A model generated the notes under the pieces. That model was not told the origin of the DNA. It searched no databases and saw nothing but the letters and a program-made list of their open reading frames with translations. Below are positions 8,900 through 18,669 of a stretch of 64,000 nt of DNA, piece after piece. The stretch spans positions 285,867-349,866 of the forward strand of contig NZ_BNBR01000004.1 of assembly GCF_014656055.1 (NCBI RefSeq), written 5' to 3'. Numbering within the stretch: the stretch's first letter is position 1; every line of letters begins with the position of its first letter. The position numbers and the translations under genes are program-made. The DNA comes from Streptomyces griseosporeus. GTDB lineage: Bacteria > Actinomycetota > Actinomycetes > Streptomycetales > Streptomycetaceae.

Positions 8900-9415
8900 G
8901 TGGCAGGGCAGGATCCGGAGACGACGGCACTGGCCGCGGAACTCGCCGGCATGGCGGAGGCGGACCACGCGGCCGCGGCAGGAGCGAACAGTGACGACCC
9001 GGCGGCCCAGCTGGCCTGGCGGCGGCTGACCGCACGGCACGGCGACCGGCTGAACGAGATCATGGACCGGGTCGGCTGGCCGACGGCCGACCTGGTCGGC
9101 GCGGAGGCGGCCCGCGCGGCCTGGCTGATCGCCCAGCACGCGGACCGCCAGCTCGACGTCCAGCGACGGGCGCTCGCCCTGCTGGAGCAGGCGGTGTCCG
9201 AAGGCCGGGCCGAGTCGCGCGACCTGGCCTTCCTGCGCGACCGCACGCTGGTCAACGAGGGCCGCCCCCAGATCTACGGCACCCAGATCGCCGGCGTCCG
9301 GGACGGCGCCCCGGTGCCATGGCCCTGCGAGGACCCCGACGGTGTGGACGCCCGCCGAGCGGAGGTGGGGATCGAACCGTTCGAGGAGTACGTGGGGAAG
9401 TTCCGGGTGGGGTGA
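8900..9415 (+). CDS. DUF6624 domain-containing protein
   Basis: A 171-residue protein I recognise as DUF6624, function unknown. The GTG at 8900 is preferred because GGAAGGGGA lies at proper distance upstream; an ATG at 8882 is an alternative adding six residues. Core features are DPAAQLAWRRLTARHGDRLNEIMDRVGWP, an alpha-helical AWLIAQHAD section and the C-terminal RPQIYGTQI/PWPCEDPDGVDARRAEVG motif. It is probably cytoplasmic, with no signal or membrane segment. It ends at a strong hairpin shared with the convergent DUF1062 gene. Confidence 0.8.
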   Translation: MAGQDPETTALAAELAGMAEADHAAAAGANSDDPAAQLAWRRLTARHGDRLNEIMDRVGWPTADLVGAEAARAAWLIAQHADRQLDVQRRALALLEQAVSEGRAESRDLAFLRDRTLVNEGRPQIYGTQIAGVRDGAPVPWPCEDPDGVDARRAEVGIEPFEEYVGKFRVG

Positions 9416-9448
9416 GGGCCTGCCCGGCAGTGCGTGCCGGGCAGGCCC
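9416..9448. terminator. bidirectional hairpin terminator
   Basis: A perfect 14-bp stem (GGGCCTGCCCGGCA against its complement) with a 5-base loop directly after the DUF6624 stop and before the stop of the convergent DUF1062 gene. Confidence 0.8.
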
Positions 9449-9463
9449 GCGGACGAGGGAAGG

Positions 9464-10012
9464 TCAGCGCTTGAGCGTGAACGTGAAGTCGGCCGAGAGC
9501 CTGCCGTTCAGGCGGACCGCCGAGACGAGGCTGCCGTCCTCGACCAGCCGCTCGGTCGCGGCCCGCGACAGACCGCACCCCTCGGCGATCAGCCGCACCG
9601 GCCGGACCGGGATCCGCGCCGCGAAGCGCACCGACACGTCGATCACCTCCTGGTCCAGGTGGTCCGCGCCGCCGGTGTCGAGGCGCCAGGCGCCGTCCCA
9701 GTCGAGCGCGACGCGGTTACGGCGCCGCAGGACCGGATCCTGGAGCAACTCGGCGGCCAGGCCGGGGTCGTTGCCGTGCATCCGGTCGAGCAGTCCGGGC
9801 GCGACGGAGCGCACGTTGGTCCGCTCGAAGACCGTGAGTTTCGCGGTGTCCCCGCACGCCGCGCACAGCACGAGGAGCCAGGCGTCGAGGAGCTTGTGGT
9901 TCGCGTTGACGCGGAACTTGCCGTTCGCCGCGAAACGCCCGGACGGGCAGGCGTGGCAGCGGCGCAGGACAGCAGGAAGGCAGGTGGGCATGACCGCCCA
10001 GGTGGTGAGCAC
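9464..10012 (-). CDS. DUF1062 domain-containing protein
   Basis: A 182-residue DUF1062 protein. RRCHACPS near the N-terminus and VLCAACGD about 30 residues later form two CxxC pairs, a likely zinc site. The rest is a compact domain with ISVRFAARIPVRPVRLIAEGCGLSRAATERLVEDGSLVS, where the end resembles a small S4-like or helix-turn-helix RNA/DNA-binding element and FTFTLKR closes the protein. Function is unknown; nucleic-acid binding is inference from the zinc pairs and the basic C-terminus. Confidence 0.75.
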   Translation of the reverse strand: MLTTWAVMPTCLPAVLRRCHACPSGRFAANGKFRVNANHKLLDAWLLVLCAACGDTAKLTVFERTNVRSVAPGLLDRMHGNDPGLAAELLQDPVLRRRNRVALDWDGAWRLDTGGADHLDQEVIDVSVRFAARIPVRPVRLIAEGCGLSRAATERLVEDGSLVSAVRLNGRLSADFTFTLKR

Positions 10013-10202
10013 AGAAGTACACCGGTTTCAGTGAGAAGTCCGCAGCAGGAAGCAGCACGGCGCGGCATGCGCGACGCGCGACAGATCAGCGCTCGGGAGG
10101 TCTCACACGGTGTACAACGGCACGCCCTTCATCCGACGACTCGCAACGGCAGCACGGTAGTTGCCCTCGCGGCGCCGCTCCACTGCTTTTCGGGGCCGGC
10201 CC

Positions 10203-10682
10203 TCAGGCGCGCCCCAGGAACACGACGGCCAGCGCGACCAGCGTGCCCAGGGCCACCACCGCGCCGATGACGCCGGCGACCCTCGCGGCCCTCAGGACGG
10301 CCGGCTTCTCCTCCCGCCAGCCCAACTCCCCGGCCACGCCCCGGATCAGCCGGTGGCCGTCGGCCGACGAGAAGCGGTACCGGCCCGAACCGTCCGGGCG
10401 CACGGCCGTCACCACGTACACGTTCCGCCCGACGGACACCGACCGCTGGAAACGGTCCCGCACCCGCACGACGTCCGTCAGCGTGAACACCCGCTCATCC
10501 GGCCGCAGTTCGACCCGGTAGGTGTGCGTCTGCGGCGGCCGGCTGTGGACGTCGACGGTCAGCTCGAACCCCCGCGCCGTCCCGCGCACCGCATACGGCG
10601 TCTCCGCGTCGGCGGCCGCGGCCGCCACCCTCGCCCGGAACGCGGCCACCGCGTCCGCACTGCTCGCTCCCCACATGGCCAC
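10203..10682 (-). CDS. hypothetical protein with C-terminal membrane anchor
   Basis: A 159-residue protein of no recognised family. The first 115 residues are soluble and charged, with beta-rich stretches such as RGFELTVDVH and RVFTLTDVVRVRDRF. One hydrophobic helix, VAGVIGAVVALGTLVALAVVF, lies at the extreme C-terminus, as in tail-anchored proteins with the soluble part inside the cell. It diverges from the RecD2-like gene across a 47-bp gap, so the two promoters must overlap. Confidence 0.6.
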   Translation of the reverse strand: MAMWGASSADAVAAFRARVAAAAADAETPYAVRGTARGFELTVDVHSRPPQTHTYRVELRPDERVFTLTDVVRVRDRFQRSVSVGRNVYVVTAVRPDGSGRYRFSSADGHRLIRGVAGELGWREEKPAVLRAARVAGVIGAVVALGTLVALAVVFLGRA

Positions 10683-10729
10683 GCACCGTAACAGTGCCCG
10701 CTGTCAGACCCCACCGGTACCGTCGGATC

Positions 10730-12982
10730 ATGGCTCAGCAGGCGGGGACCCAGACCGGCGAGCGGCGGTTCGCCACGCTCGAAGGCGTGCTGGAGCGGAT
10801 CACGTACGCCAACGAGGAGACCGGCTACACCGTCGCCCGGGTGGACACCGGAAGAGGCGGCGGCGACCTCCTCACGGTCGTCGGCGCGCTCCTCGGCGCC
10901 CAGGTGGGGGAGTCCCTGCGGATGGAGGGCCGCTGGGGCTCCCACCCGCAGTACGGCCGCCAGTTCCACGTGGAGAACTACACCACCGTGCTGCCCGCCA
11001 CCGTCCAGGGCATCCGCCGCTACCTCGGCTCCGGCCTGGTCAAGGGCATCGGACCGGTCTTCGCCGACCGCATCACCCAGCACTTCGGCGTGGACACCCT
11101 GAGGATCATCGAGGAGGAGCCGAAGCGGCTCGTCGAGGTCCCCGGCCTCGGACCGAAGCGGACCAGGAAGATCGCCGACGCCTGGGAGGAGCAGAAGGCG
11201 ATCAAGGAGGTCATGCTCTTCCTCCAGACCGTCGAGGTCTCCACGTCCATCGCCGTGCGGATCTACAAGAAGTACGGCGACGCCTCGATCTCGGTCGTGA
11301 GGAACCAGCCCTACCGGCTGGCCTCCGACGTCTGGGGCATCGGCTTCCTCACCGCCGACAAGATCGCCCGCTCGGTCGGCATCCCGCACGACAGCCCGGA
11401 GCGGGTCAAGGCCGGCCTGCAGTACGCGCTGTCCCAGTCCGCCGACCAGGGCCACTGCTATCTGCCCGAGGAGCGCCTGATCGCCGACGCGGTCAAGCTG
11501 CTCGGCGTGGACACCGGCCTGGTCATCGAGTGCCTCGCCGAGCTGGCCCGGGCCCCCGAGGACGGCGAGGACCCCGGTGTCGTACGGGAGAAGGTGCCCG
11601 CCCCGGACGGCGGCGAGCCCGTCACCGCCGTCTACCTCGTCCCCTTCCACCGCGCCGAGGTCGCCCTCTCCGCCCAGCTGCTGCGGCTGCTGCGGACCGA
11701 CGAGGACCGGATGCCCGCCTTCCGGGACGTCGACTGGGGCAGGGCACTCGGCTGGCTCAAGCAGCGCACCGGCGCCGACCTGGCGCCCGAGCAGGAGGCC
11801 GCCGTCCGGCTGGCGCTCACCGAGAAGGTCGCCGTGCTCACCGGCGGCCCGGGCTGCGGCAAGTCCTTCACGGTCCGCTCGATCGTGGAGCTGGCCCGCG
11901 CCAAGCAGGCCAGGGTCGTCCTCGCGGCGCCCACCGGCCGGGCCGCCAAGCGCCTCGCCGAGCTGACCGGCGCGGAGGCCTCCACCGTGCACCGGCTGCT
12001 GGAGCTGAAGCCGGGCGGGGACGCCGCCTACGACCGGGACCGGCCGCTTCAGGCCGACCTGGTCGTGGTCGACGAGGCGTCGATGCTGGACCTGCTGCTC
12101 GCCAACAAGCTGGTCAAGGCCGTGCCGCCCGGCGCGCACCTGCTCTTCGTCGGGGACGTCGACCAGCTGCCCAGCGTCGGCGCGGGCGAGGTGCTGCGCG
12201 ACCTGCTCGCTGACGGCAGCCCCGTCCCGGCCGTCCGCCTCACCCGGGTCTTCCGGCAGGCCCAGCAGTCCGGCGTGGTCACCAACGCGCACCGCATCAA
12301 CGCCGGGCAGCATCCGCTCACCGACGGGCTGAAGGACTTCTTCCTCTTCGTCGAGGACGACACCGAGGAGGCCGGCCGCCTCACGGTGGACGTGGCGGCC
12401 CGCCGCATCCCGGCCAGATTCGGGCTCGACCCGCGCCGGGACGTCCAGGTGCTCGCCCCCATGCACCGGGGGCCGGCCGGGGCGGGCGCGCTGAACGGGC
12501 TGCTCCAGCAGGCCATCACCCCGGGCCGGCCGGACGTGCCGGAGAAGCGGTTCGGCGGGCGGGTCTTCCGTGTCGGCGACAAGGTCACCCAGATCAGGAA
12601 CAATTACGAGAAAGGGAAGAACGGCGTCTTCAACGGCACCGTGGGTGTGGTCACCTCGCTCGACCCGGTCGACCAGCGTCTGACGGTGCTGACGGACGAG
12701 GACGAGGAGGTGCCGTACGACTTCGACGAACTGGACGAGCTGGCCCACGCGTACGCCGTGACCATTCACCGCTCCCAGGGAAGTGAATATCCCGCTGTGG
12801 TGATCCCCGTCACCACGGGAGCATGGATGATGCTCCAGCGGAACCTGCTCTATACGGCGGTGACCCGGGCCAAGCGGCTGGTCGTCCTCGTCGGTTCGCG
12901 CAAGGCGATCGGTCAGGCGGTGCGCACGGTGTCGGCCGGCCGGCGCTGTACGGCCCTGGATTTCCGGCTCGGAGGCCTGTGA
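10730..12982 (+). CDS. RecD2-like ATP-dependent DNA helicase
   Basis: A 750-residue superfamily 1B 5'-3' helicase of the RecD2 type found in bacteria without RecBC. The start ATG gives MAQQAGTQTGERRFATLEGVLERITYANEETGYTV, the RecD2 N-terminal OB-like domain. Helix-hairpin-helix elements follow (KGIGPVFADRITQHFG, VPGLGPKRTRKIADAW). The motor has Walker A GGPGCGKS, DEXX-box VVDEASM, FVGDVDQLPSVGAGEVL, and the C-terminal HRSQGSEYPAVV and YTAVTRAK motifs. The family acts in DNA repair and recombination. No RecB or RecC genes are nearby. Confidence 0.92.
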   Translation: MAQQAGTQTGERRFATLEGVLERITYANEETGYTVARVDTGRGGGDLLTVVGALLGAQVGESLRMEGRWGSHPQYGRQFHVENYTTVLPATVQGIRRYLGSGLVKGIGPVFADRITQHFGVDTLRIIEEEPKRLVEVPGLGPKRTRKIADAWEEQKAIKEVMLFLQTVEVSTSIAVRIYKKYGDASISVVRNQPYRLASDVWGIGFLTADKIARSVGIPHDSPERVKAGLQYALSQSADQGHCYLPEERLIADAVKLLGVDTGLVIECLAELARAPEDGEDPGVVREKVPAPDGGEPVTAVYLVPFHRAEVALSAQLLRLLRTDEDRMPAFRDVDWGRALGWLKQRTGADLAPEQEAAVRLALTEKVAVLTGGPGCGKSFTVRSIVELARAKQARVVLAAPTGRAAKRLAELTGAEASTVHRLLELKPGGDAAYDRDRPLQADLVVVDEASMLDLLLANKLVKAVPPGAHLLFVGDVDQLPSVGAGEVLRDLLADGSPVPAVRLTRVFRQAQQSGVVTNAHRINAGQHPLTDGLKDFFLFVEDDTEEAGRLTVDVAARRIPARFGLDPRRDVQVLAPMHRGPAGAGALNGLLQQAITPGRPDVPEKRFGGRVFRVGDKVTQIRNNYEKGKNGVFNGTVGVVTSLDPVDQRLTVLTDEDEEVPYDFDELDELAHAYAVTIHRSQGSEYPAVVIPVTTGAWMMLQRNLLYTAVTRAKRLVVLVGSRKAIGQAVRTVSAGRRCTALDFRLGGL

Positions 12983-13013
12983 GGTCGGGCGGATCGTGAG
13001 GCTTCGCAAAAAA

Positions 13014-13061
13014 TGATCGATCAAATGAGTCGCGAAGGTCACAGAGCCCTTCCGGAAGGGC
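13014..13061. promoter_or_regulatory. two palindromes upstream of citrate synthase
   Basis: TGATCGATCA (13014-13023) and GCCCTTCCGGAAGGGC (13046-13061) are both perfect palindromes in the 231-bp gap before gltA. A possible weak -35 TTGACG sits at 13086-13091. The second palindrome could alternatively be a hairpin ending the helicase transcript. Confidence 0.35.
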
Positions 13062-13213
13062 AACACAGGGGGCAGGATGAGAAAGTTGACGGCACTGAGT
13101 GCCGCCAATAGGCCCGATGGTCGACCCCGAGTGCACTCTCCTGAGCCGAGTGGGGGAAGGTAGAGACAGTCAGGGCACCTCGAAGATGAGGCACAACGTC
13201 GGTGAGGGAAGAC

Positions 13214-14503
<1,290 letters not shown>

Positions 14504-14526
14504 CCCGGAGCGCTGACCCGGCTGTC

Positions 14527-14561
14527 GCCGAGGGGCCGTCCGCAAGGGCGGCCCCTTCGGC
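14527..14561 (+). terminator. terminator after citrate synthase
   Basis: GCCGAGGGGCCGTCC pairs with GGGCGGCCCCTTCGGC with one bulged T and one G-U pair around a GCAA loop, starting 24 bases after the gltA stop. Confidence 0.75.
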
Positions 14562-15121
14562 GTGTTCCGGGCATGGTGTGCGCCTGCGGGTGTGGGTCTA
14601 TGCAGAAGGCGCCCCGGTGCGCCGGTCCCCCCACGGGCCGACGACCAGGGCGCCTTCCCATGTCCCGGTGCGGATTCCCCCCACGGGATCCGGCCGGGCG
14701 TCTGTGAGGACACAGCGCCTGAATCGCTGTTTGAGCAGAATGAGCAGAACTGCTCGTACTACTCGACGTGCCATCGTCGTGCTCGATGTGCGGTCTGCCG
14801 GGACAGCGCACGCTGGGAGGGCCGCTCAAAGCTTCCCGGTGTACGTGTCCCGGCAACGCAGCTCTGGAGAGGTCCCCCAAGACATCTCCAGATGTCAGTC
14901 GGCGCCCCCCAAGACGCTTCCTGACATCGCCAACTTAGACCTTCGAACCCCTTCGATGGTTACGTTCACATCACTGTGATCTGTGTCTCTTGCATTTGTC
15001 CGTTAAATGCGCAAGGGCGCCGATATGGCAATCGGAGTCCACGCGCGAGGATGATGCGCAAGACTTGTGAAGAGCTTATGTGAGTCCCGCGCCCGAGCGA
15101 AAGGGCGGGGGTGGGGCTCGG
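14562..15121. other. 560-bp gap without a supportable gene
   Basis: No frame has convincing coding character and the base composition is less GC-rich than in the genes around it. It contains several dyads: GAGCAG-AA-CTGCTC (14742-14755), TCACA-TCAC-TGTGA (14966-14979), and a bulged CTTGCATTT/AAATGCGCAAG stem (14989-15015). A small RNA, an untranslated leader of something not recognised, or a decayed gene are possible. Confidence 0.4.
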
Positions 15122-15361
15122 TCAGGCCCGGCCCTTGAACTCGAAGCCCGCCTCGTCGACGGCCGCGCGCACCGCCGCCTCCTCCAGCGGGGCCGCCGAG
15201 ACGACGGTGACCTCGCCGGTCGCGGCGACCGCCGTGACCGAGCTGACGCCCGGGATCCCGGAGATCTCGCGGGAGACGGAGCCCTCGCAGTGGCCGCAGC
15301 TCATGCCGCTGACCTGGTAGACGGCGGTGACGGATCCGGGGGTGTCGGTCTGGGCGGTCAT
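15122..15361 (-). CDS. copZ: copper chaperone / heavy-metal-associated domain protein
   Basis: A 79-residue single HMA domain. The metal site is GMSCGHCEGSV (MxCxxC) near residue 20, followed by the ferredoxin-like pattern PGVSSVTAVAATGEVTV and EEAAVRAAVDEAGFEF. Such proteins carry Cu(I) to P-type exporters and to the CsoR repressor. A CsoR-type operator lies 45 bp upstream, so induction by copper is likely. No copper ATPase lies next to it in this window, so the partner is encoded elsewhere. Confidence 0.92.
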   Translation of the reverse strand: MTAQTDTPGSVTAVYQVSGMSCGHCEGSVSREISGIPGVSSVTAVAATGEVTVVSAAPLEEAAVRAAVDEAGFEFKGRA

Positions 15362-15405
15362 GTCGTTACTCCTTGTCGAAGGAACCCTTCTCGGTGGCCC
15401 ACACT

Positions 15406-15422
15406 ATACCCCTGGGGGGTAT
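15406..15422. promoter_or_regulatory. CsoR-type copper operator
   Basis: ATACCCC-TGG-GGGGTAT is a perfect 7-bp inverted repeat with 3-base centre, the shape known for CsoR sites in actinobacteria. It lies just upstream of copZ, where it would cover the promoter. Confidence 0.7.
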
Positions 15423-15523
15423 TGAGGGCTTTTCCGGAGGGGTTCGGCGCGTCAGGCCCCCCGGGTGGCGGCTAGCGTTCTGCCGGAGATCGTCGGCCGG
15501 GACGGAAGGGCGGGGCGTACGGC

Positions 15524-16567
15524 ATGCGCGCGGTGGTGTTCGAGGAGTACGGCAGGCCCGCCGGGGTGCGGGAGGTCGCGGACCCCAGGCCCGCGGAGCA
15601 CGGCGTCGTGGTGCGGGTGGAGGCCACCGGGCTGTGCCGCAGCGACTGGCACGGCTGGCAGGGCCACGACCCGGACATCACGCTGCCGCACGTGCCCGGT
15701 CACGAACTCGCCGGTGTGGTGGAGGCGGCCGGCCCCCGGGTGACCCGCTGGCGCCCCGGGGACCGCGTCACCGTCCCCTTCGTGTGCGCCTGCGGCACCT
15801 GCGCCGCGTGCGCGGCCGGCGAGCAGCAGGTGTGCGAGCGGCAGACCCAGCCCGGCTTCACCCACTGGGGCTCCTTCGCGCAGTACGTGGCGCTGGACCA
15901 CGCCGACGTCAACCTCGTCGCCGTACCGGAGGAGATGTCGTACGCCACGGCCGCCTCCCTCGGCTGCCGGTTCGCCACCGCCTTCCGCGCGGTCGTCCAG
16001 CAGGGCCGTACGGCCGCCGGGGAGTGGGTCGCCGTGCACGGCTGCGGCGGTGTGGGGCTGTCCGCGGTGATGATCGCGGCGGCCTGCGGGGCGCGGGTCG
16101 TCGCCGTCGACGTCTCGCCCGGGGCGCTGGAGCTGGCGCGGGAGTTCGGCGCCGCCGCGTGCGTCGACGCCACACGCGTCCCGGACACCGCGGCGGAGAT
16201 CCGCGACCTCACCGGCGGCGGGGCACACCTGTCCCTGGACGCCCTCGGCTCACCCGGCACCTGCGCCGCGTCCGTGAACTGCCTGCGCCGCCGCGGCCGG
16301 CACGTGCAGGTCGGCCTGCTGCCCTCGGCCGACGGCACCACCCCCGTGCCCATGGCCCGCGCGATCGCCCTGGAGCTGGAACTGCTCGGCAGCCACGGCA
16401 TGGCCGCGCACACCTACCCCGCGATGCTGGAACTCGTCCGCTCCGGTGCCGTACGCCCCGACCGCCTCGTCACCGCCACGATCCCGCTGGACGCGGCCCC
16501 GCGGGCGCTCGCCGGGATGGGGAGCGCGCCCGCGGCCGGGGTGACGGTCGTCGAACCCTGGCGCTGA
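15524..16567 (+). CDS. zinc-dependent alcohol dehydrogenase
   Basis: A 347-residue medium-chain dehydrogenase/reductase. Catalytic zinc ligands are in GLCRSDWHGW (Cys) and VPGHELAG (His, Glu). CACGTCAACAAGEQQVC supplies the four Cys of the structural zinc. The NAD(P) site is GCGGVGLSAV. The family oxidises alcohols or reduces aldehydes; NALCRSDWH-type members include formaldehyde- and alcohol-active enzymes, but the substrate cannot be fixed. It stands alone and converges on the GNAT gene; a hairpin spans both stops. Confidence 0.9.
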   Translation: MRAVVFEEYGRPAGVREVADPRPAEHGVVVRVEATGLCRSDWHGWQGHDPDITLPHVPGHELAGVVEAAGPRVTRWRPGDRVTVPFVCACGTCAACAAGEQQVCERQTQPGFTHWGSFAQYVALDHADVNLVAVPEEMSYATAASLGCRFATAFRAVVQQGRTAAGEWVAVHGCGGVGLSAVMIAAACGARVVAVDVSPGALELAREFGAAACVDATRVPDTAAEIRDLTGGGAHLSLDALGSPGTCAASVNCLRRRGRHVQVGLLPSADGTTPVPMARAIALELELLGSHGMAAHTYPAMLELVRSGAVRPDRLVTATIPLDAAPRALAGMGSAPAAGVTVVEPWR

Positions 16568-16584
16568 CCCGCGGGGCGGGTCAG
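16564..16584. terminator. hairpin spanning both convergent stop codons
   Basis: CTGACCCG and CGGGTCAG form a perfect 8-bp stem with a 5-base loop. The stem contains the TGA of the alcohol dehydrogenase and the stop of the GNAT gene. Confidence 0.55.
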
Positions 16585-17141
16585 GCCGTGCCGCGGCGGG
16601 CCGCCCACTCGTGGTCGAGGATGGCCATCAGCACCTCGTCCACCCAGACCCCCTCGCGGAACTGAGCCTCCCGCCGGACGCCCTCCACGACGAAACCGGC
16701 CTTCTCGTACACGCGCAGCGCCCGCAGGTTGTGGCTGTAGGCCTCCAACTGGATGCGGTGCAGGCCCAGTCGGTCGAAGCCGTGGCCGACGATCAGCCGC
16801 GTCGCCTCGGTGCCCAGGCCCCGGCCGCGGCCCCGCGGGCCGATGAGGGTGCGGAAGGTGCAGCTGCGGGCGTGCGGGTCGACCTCGTACAGGACGACCT
16901 CGCCGACCAGCTCGCCGGTGGCGCGGTCGGTGACGGCCAGGTCGAGCCGGTCGGGCTGCTCGGCGCGGGTGCCGTACCAGGAGCGCAGCCGCTCCAGGGT
17001 GAGGTCGGTGCCGGGCTCGAAGGTGAAGCGGACCACCTCGGGGTCCCGGACGATCTCCCACATCGGGTCCGCGTCGGCCTCCGTGAAGGGCCGCAGCACG
17101 GTCTTCTCGCCGGTGAGGACGGGTTTCTCGGAGAAGTTCAC
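16581..17141 (-). CDS. GNAT-family N-acetyltransferase (RimJ/RimL type)
   Basis: A 186-residue acetyltransferase. The GTG at 17141 (VNFSEKPVLTGEKTVLRPFTEAD) is chosen because the region just upstream is a perfect 10-bp terminator hairpin; an ATG at 17177 would put that hairpin inside the gene. The acetyl-CoA loop is RGRGLGTEATRLIVGHGFD, and the C-terminal HNLRALRVYEKAGFVVEGVRREAQF is characteristic of the RimJ/L group, which acetylates protein N-termini or small amines. The acceptor is unknown. Confidence 0.85.
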   Translation of the reverse strand: MNFSEKPVLTGEKTVLRPFTEADADPMWEIVRDPEVVRFTFEPGTDLTLERLRSWYGTRAEQPDRLDLAVTDRATGELVGEVVLYEVDPHARSCTFRTLIGPRGRGRGLGTEATRLIVGHGFDRLGLHRIQLEAYSHNLRALRVYEKAGFVVEGVRREAQFREGVWVDEVLMAILDHEWAARRGTA

Positions 17142-17150
17142 CCGACGCAC

Positions 17151-17176
17151 TGTGCCCCACACGGCGGTGGGGCACA
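17151..17176 (-). terminator. terminator of the small HTH gene
   Basis: TGTGCCCCAC and GTGGGGCACA form a perfect 10-bp stem with 6-base loop, 15 bases downstream of the HTH stop on the minus strand. Confidence 0.65.
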
Positions 17177-17191
17177 CAGCGGTTTTCCGGC

Positions 17192-17392
17192 TCAGTCCGG
17201 CCTGCGGTTCCGGTTGCCGGGCCGGGAGGCCACCCAGGCGCGGACGGTGTCGTCGTACCAGTAGGGCTTGCCGCCCTCCACATGGTCGGGTGGCGGCAGC
17301 AGCCCGTGCTTGCGGTAGGACCGTACGGTGTCCGGCTGCACCCTGATGTGTGCCGCGATCTCCTTGTAGGACCAGAGCCTGCGGTCGGTCAT
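17192..17392 (-). CDS. small helix-turn-helix DNA-binding protein
   Basis: A 66-residue protein consisting almost only of one MerR/excisionase-like helix-turn-helix: LWSYKEIAAHIRVQPDTVRSYRKHGLLPPPDHVEGGKPYWYDDTVRAW. The ATG at 17392 begins MTDRRLW. This size and layout resemble AlpA-like or HTH_17 proteins, which act as transcription factors or excisionases. No integrase or phage genes are near, so a regulatory role is more likely. It diverges from iolC across a 326-bp gap and could bind the dyads there; that is inference. Confidence 0.75.
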   Translation of the reverse strand: MTDRRLWSYKEIAAHIRVQPDTVRSYRKHGLLPPPDHVEGGKPYWYDDTVRAWVASRPGNRNRRPD

Positions 17393-17718
17393 GAGTTGCA
17401 CCTCCCTGCGCGCGCCGCGGCGGCGGCCTTGGGACGGCCGTCGGGGGAGCCGGGCGCTGTGCTGGCGATCACCAAGCCTGCGTCCGGAGAACGACGCCGG
17501 GTGAGGACGGGGCAGGGGCTGTCGTGCGGGTGTGACGCACAGCCCGCGTACATGCGACATGTGTGACACAAGAGGGGCGTTTGTGACAGACGTGATGCAA
17601 AGGCGGCGGGAGGGGCGCCGAAGTTCTCGTCCGAATGTCCGGACAAAACATTGACAGGGCTTCGGGCCGGGGGCTAGAAAACCGGGGGAGGGCCGATGGC
17701 CGATGTGAAGGGAAGCCG
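17393..17718. promoter_or_regulatory. divergent control region between HTH gene and iolC
   Basis: No gene is seen in this gap. It holds TGTGT-G-ACACA (17560-17570), the perfect palindrome TGTCCGGACA (17636-17645), and a housekeeping-type promoter TTGACA (17651-17656), 18-bp spacer, TAGAAA (17675-17680) reading toward iolC. The palindrome sits directly upstream of the -35, suitable for an activator or repressor. Confidence 0.55.
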
Positions 17719-18669
17719 ATGGCGTACGACCTGATCACCATGGGGCGGCTCGGCGTGGACCTGTACCCGCTCCAGACCGGTGTGCCGCTGCCGCAGGTGA
17801 CGTCCTTCGGCAAGTTCCTCGGCGGCTCGGCCGCCAACGTGGCCGTCGCCGCGGCCCGCCTCGGCCGGCGCACGGCGCTGATCTCCCGGACGGGGGACGA
17901 CCCCTTCGGGACGTATCTGCACGAGCGGTTGCGGGAGTTCGGGGTCGACGACCGCTGGGTCACACCCGTCGCCGCCTACCCCACGCCGGTCACGTTCTGC
18001 GAGATCTTCCCGCCGGACGACTTCCCGCTGTACTTCTACCGCCGGCCCAAGGCCCCCGACCTGGAGATCGACGCGCACGACCTCGACCTCGACGCCGTCC
18101 GCGCGGCCCGGATCTTCTGGGTCACCGGCACGGGGCTCAGCGAGGAGCCGAGCCGTACGGCGACGCTGGCGGCGCTCGCCCACCGCGCGAAGGCCGGGAC
18201 GACCGTGTTCGACCTGGACTGGCGCCCCATGTTCTGGGCCGACCCGGACGCGGCCCGCCCCTTCTACGCCGAGGCCCTGCGGCACACCACCGTCGCCGTC
18301 GGCAACCTCGACGAGGTCGAGGTCGCCACCGGCCTGCGCGACCCGCACGCCGCCGCCCGGGCCCTGCTGGACGCGGGCGTGGAGCTGGCGGTGGTCAAGC
18401 AGGGGCCCAAGGGCGTCCTCGCGGTCGGCCGGGACGGCGAGCAGGCGGAGGTGCACCCGCTGCCGGTCGAGGTCCTCAACGGCCTCGGCGCCGGCGACGC
18501 CTTCGGCGGCGCGCTCTGCGACGGCCTGCTCGCCGGCTGGGACCTGGAGCGGACCATGCGCTGGGCCAACGCCGCCGGCGCCATCGTCGCCTCCCGCCTG
18601 GAGTGCTCGTCGGCGATGCCGGCCCCGGACGAGGTGGCGGCCGCCCTGGAAGCGGGAGCGGTCCGATGA
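17719..18669 (+). CDS. iolC: 5-dehydro-2-deoxygluconokinase
   Basis: A 316-residue PfkB-family kinase of the IolC type, which phosphorylates 5-dehydro-2-deoxygluconate in myo-inositol breakdown. Signs are MAYDLITMGRLGVDLYPLQ, GKFLGGSAANVAVAAARLG, the IolC-specific FPLYFYRRPKAPD and WRPMFW, and LNGLGAGDAFGGALCDGLL with the catalytic Asp. The ATG is preceded by AAGGGAAG. It overlaps the next gene by four bases (ATGA). Inositol use is inferred from family and neighbours. Confidence 0.9.
   Translation: MAYDLITMGRLGVDLYPLQTGVPLPQVTSFGKFLGGSAANVAVAAARLGRRTALISRTGDDPFGTYLHERLREFGVDDRWVTPVAAYPTPVTFCEIFPPDDFPLYFYRRPKAPDLEIDAHDLDLDAVRAARIFWVTGTGLSEEPSRTATLAALAHRAKAGTTVFDLDWRPMFWADPDAARPFYAEALRHTTVAVGNLDEVEVATGLRDPHAAARALLDAGVELAVVKQGPKGVLAVGRDGEQAEVHPLPVEVLNGLGAGDAFGGALCDGLLAGWDLERTMRWANAAGAIVASRLECSSAMPAPDEVAAALEAGAVR

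Noticed and set aside
14562..14924. Possible 120-residue + strand gene after citrate synthase
   Set aside because: No ribosome site, Cys/Arg-rich composition, and no recognisable domain; overlaps dyads typical of non-coding DNA.
14966..14979. CRP-like site TCACA-N4-TGTGA
   Set aside because: The half-sites are in the reverse order of the CRP consensus (TGTGA-N6-TCACA) and the spacing differs.
17192..17392. Excisionase of an integrated plasmid or phage
   Set aside because: No integrase, replication gene, tRNA or att-like repeat lies nearby, so a plain regulator is the simpler reading.
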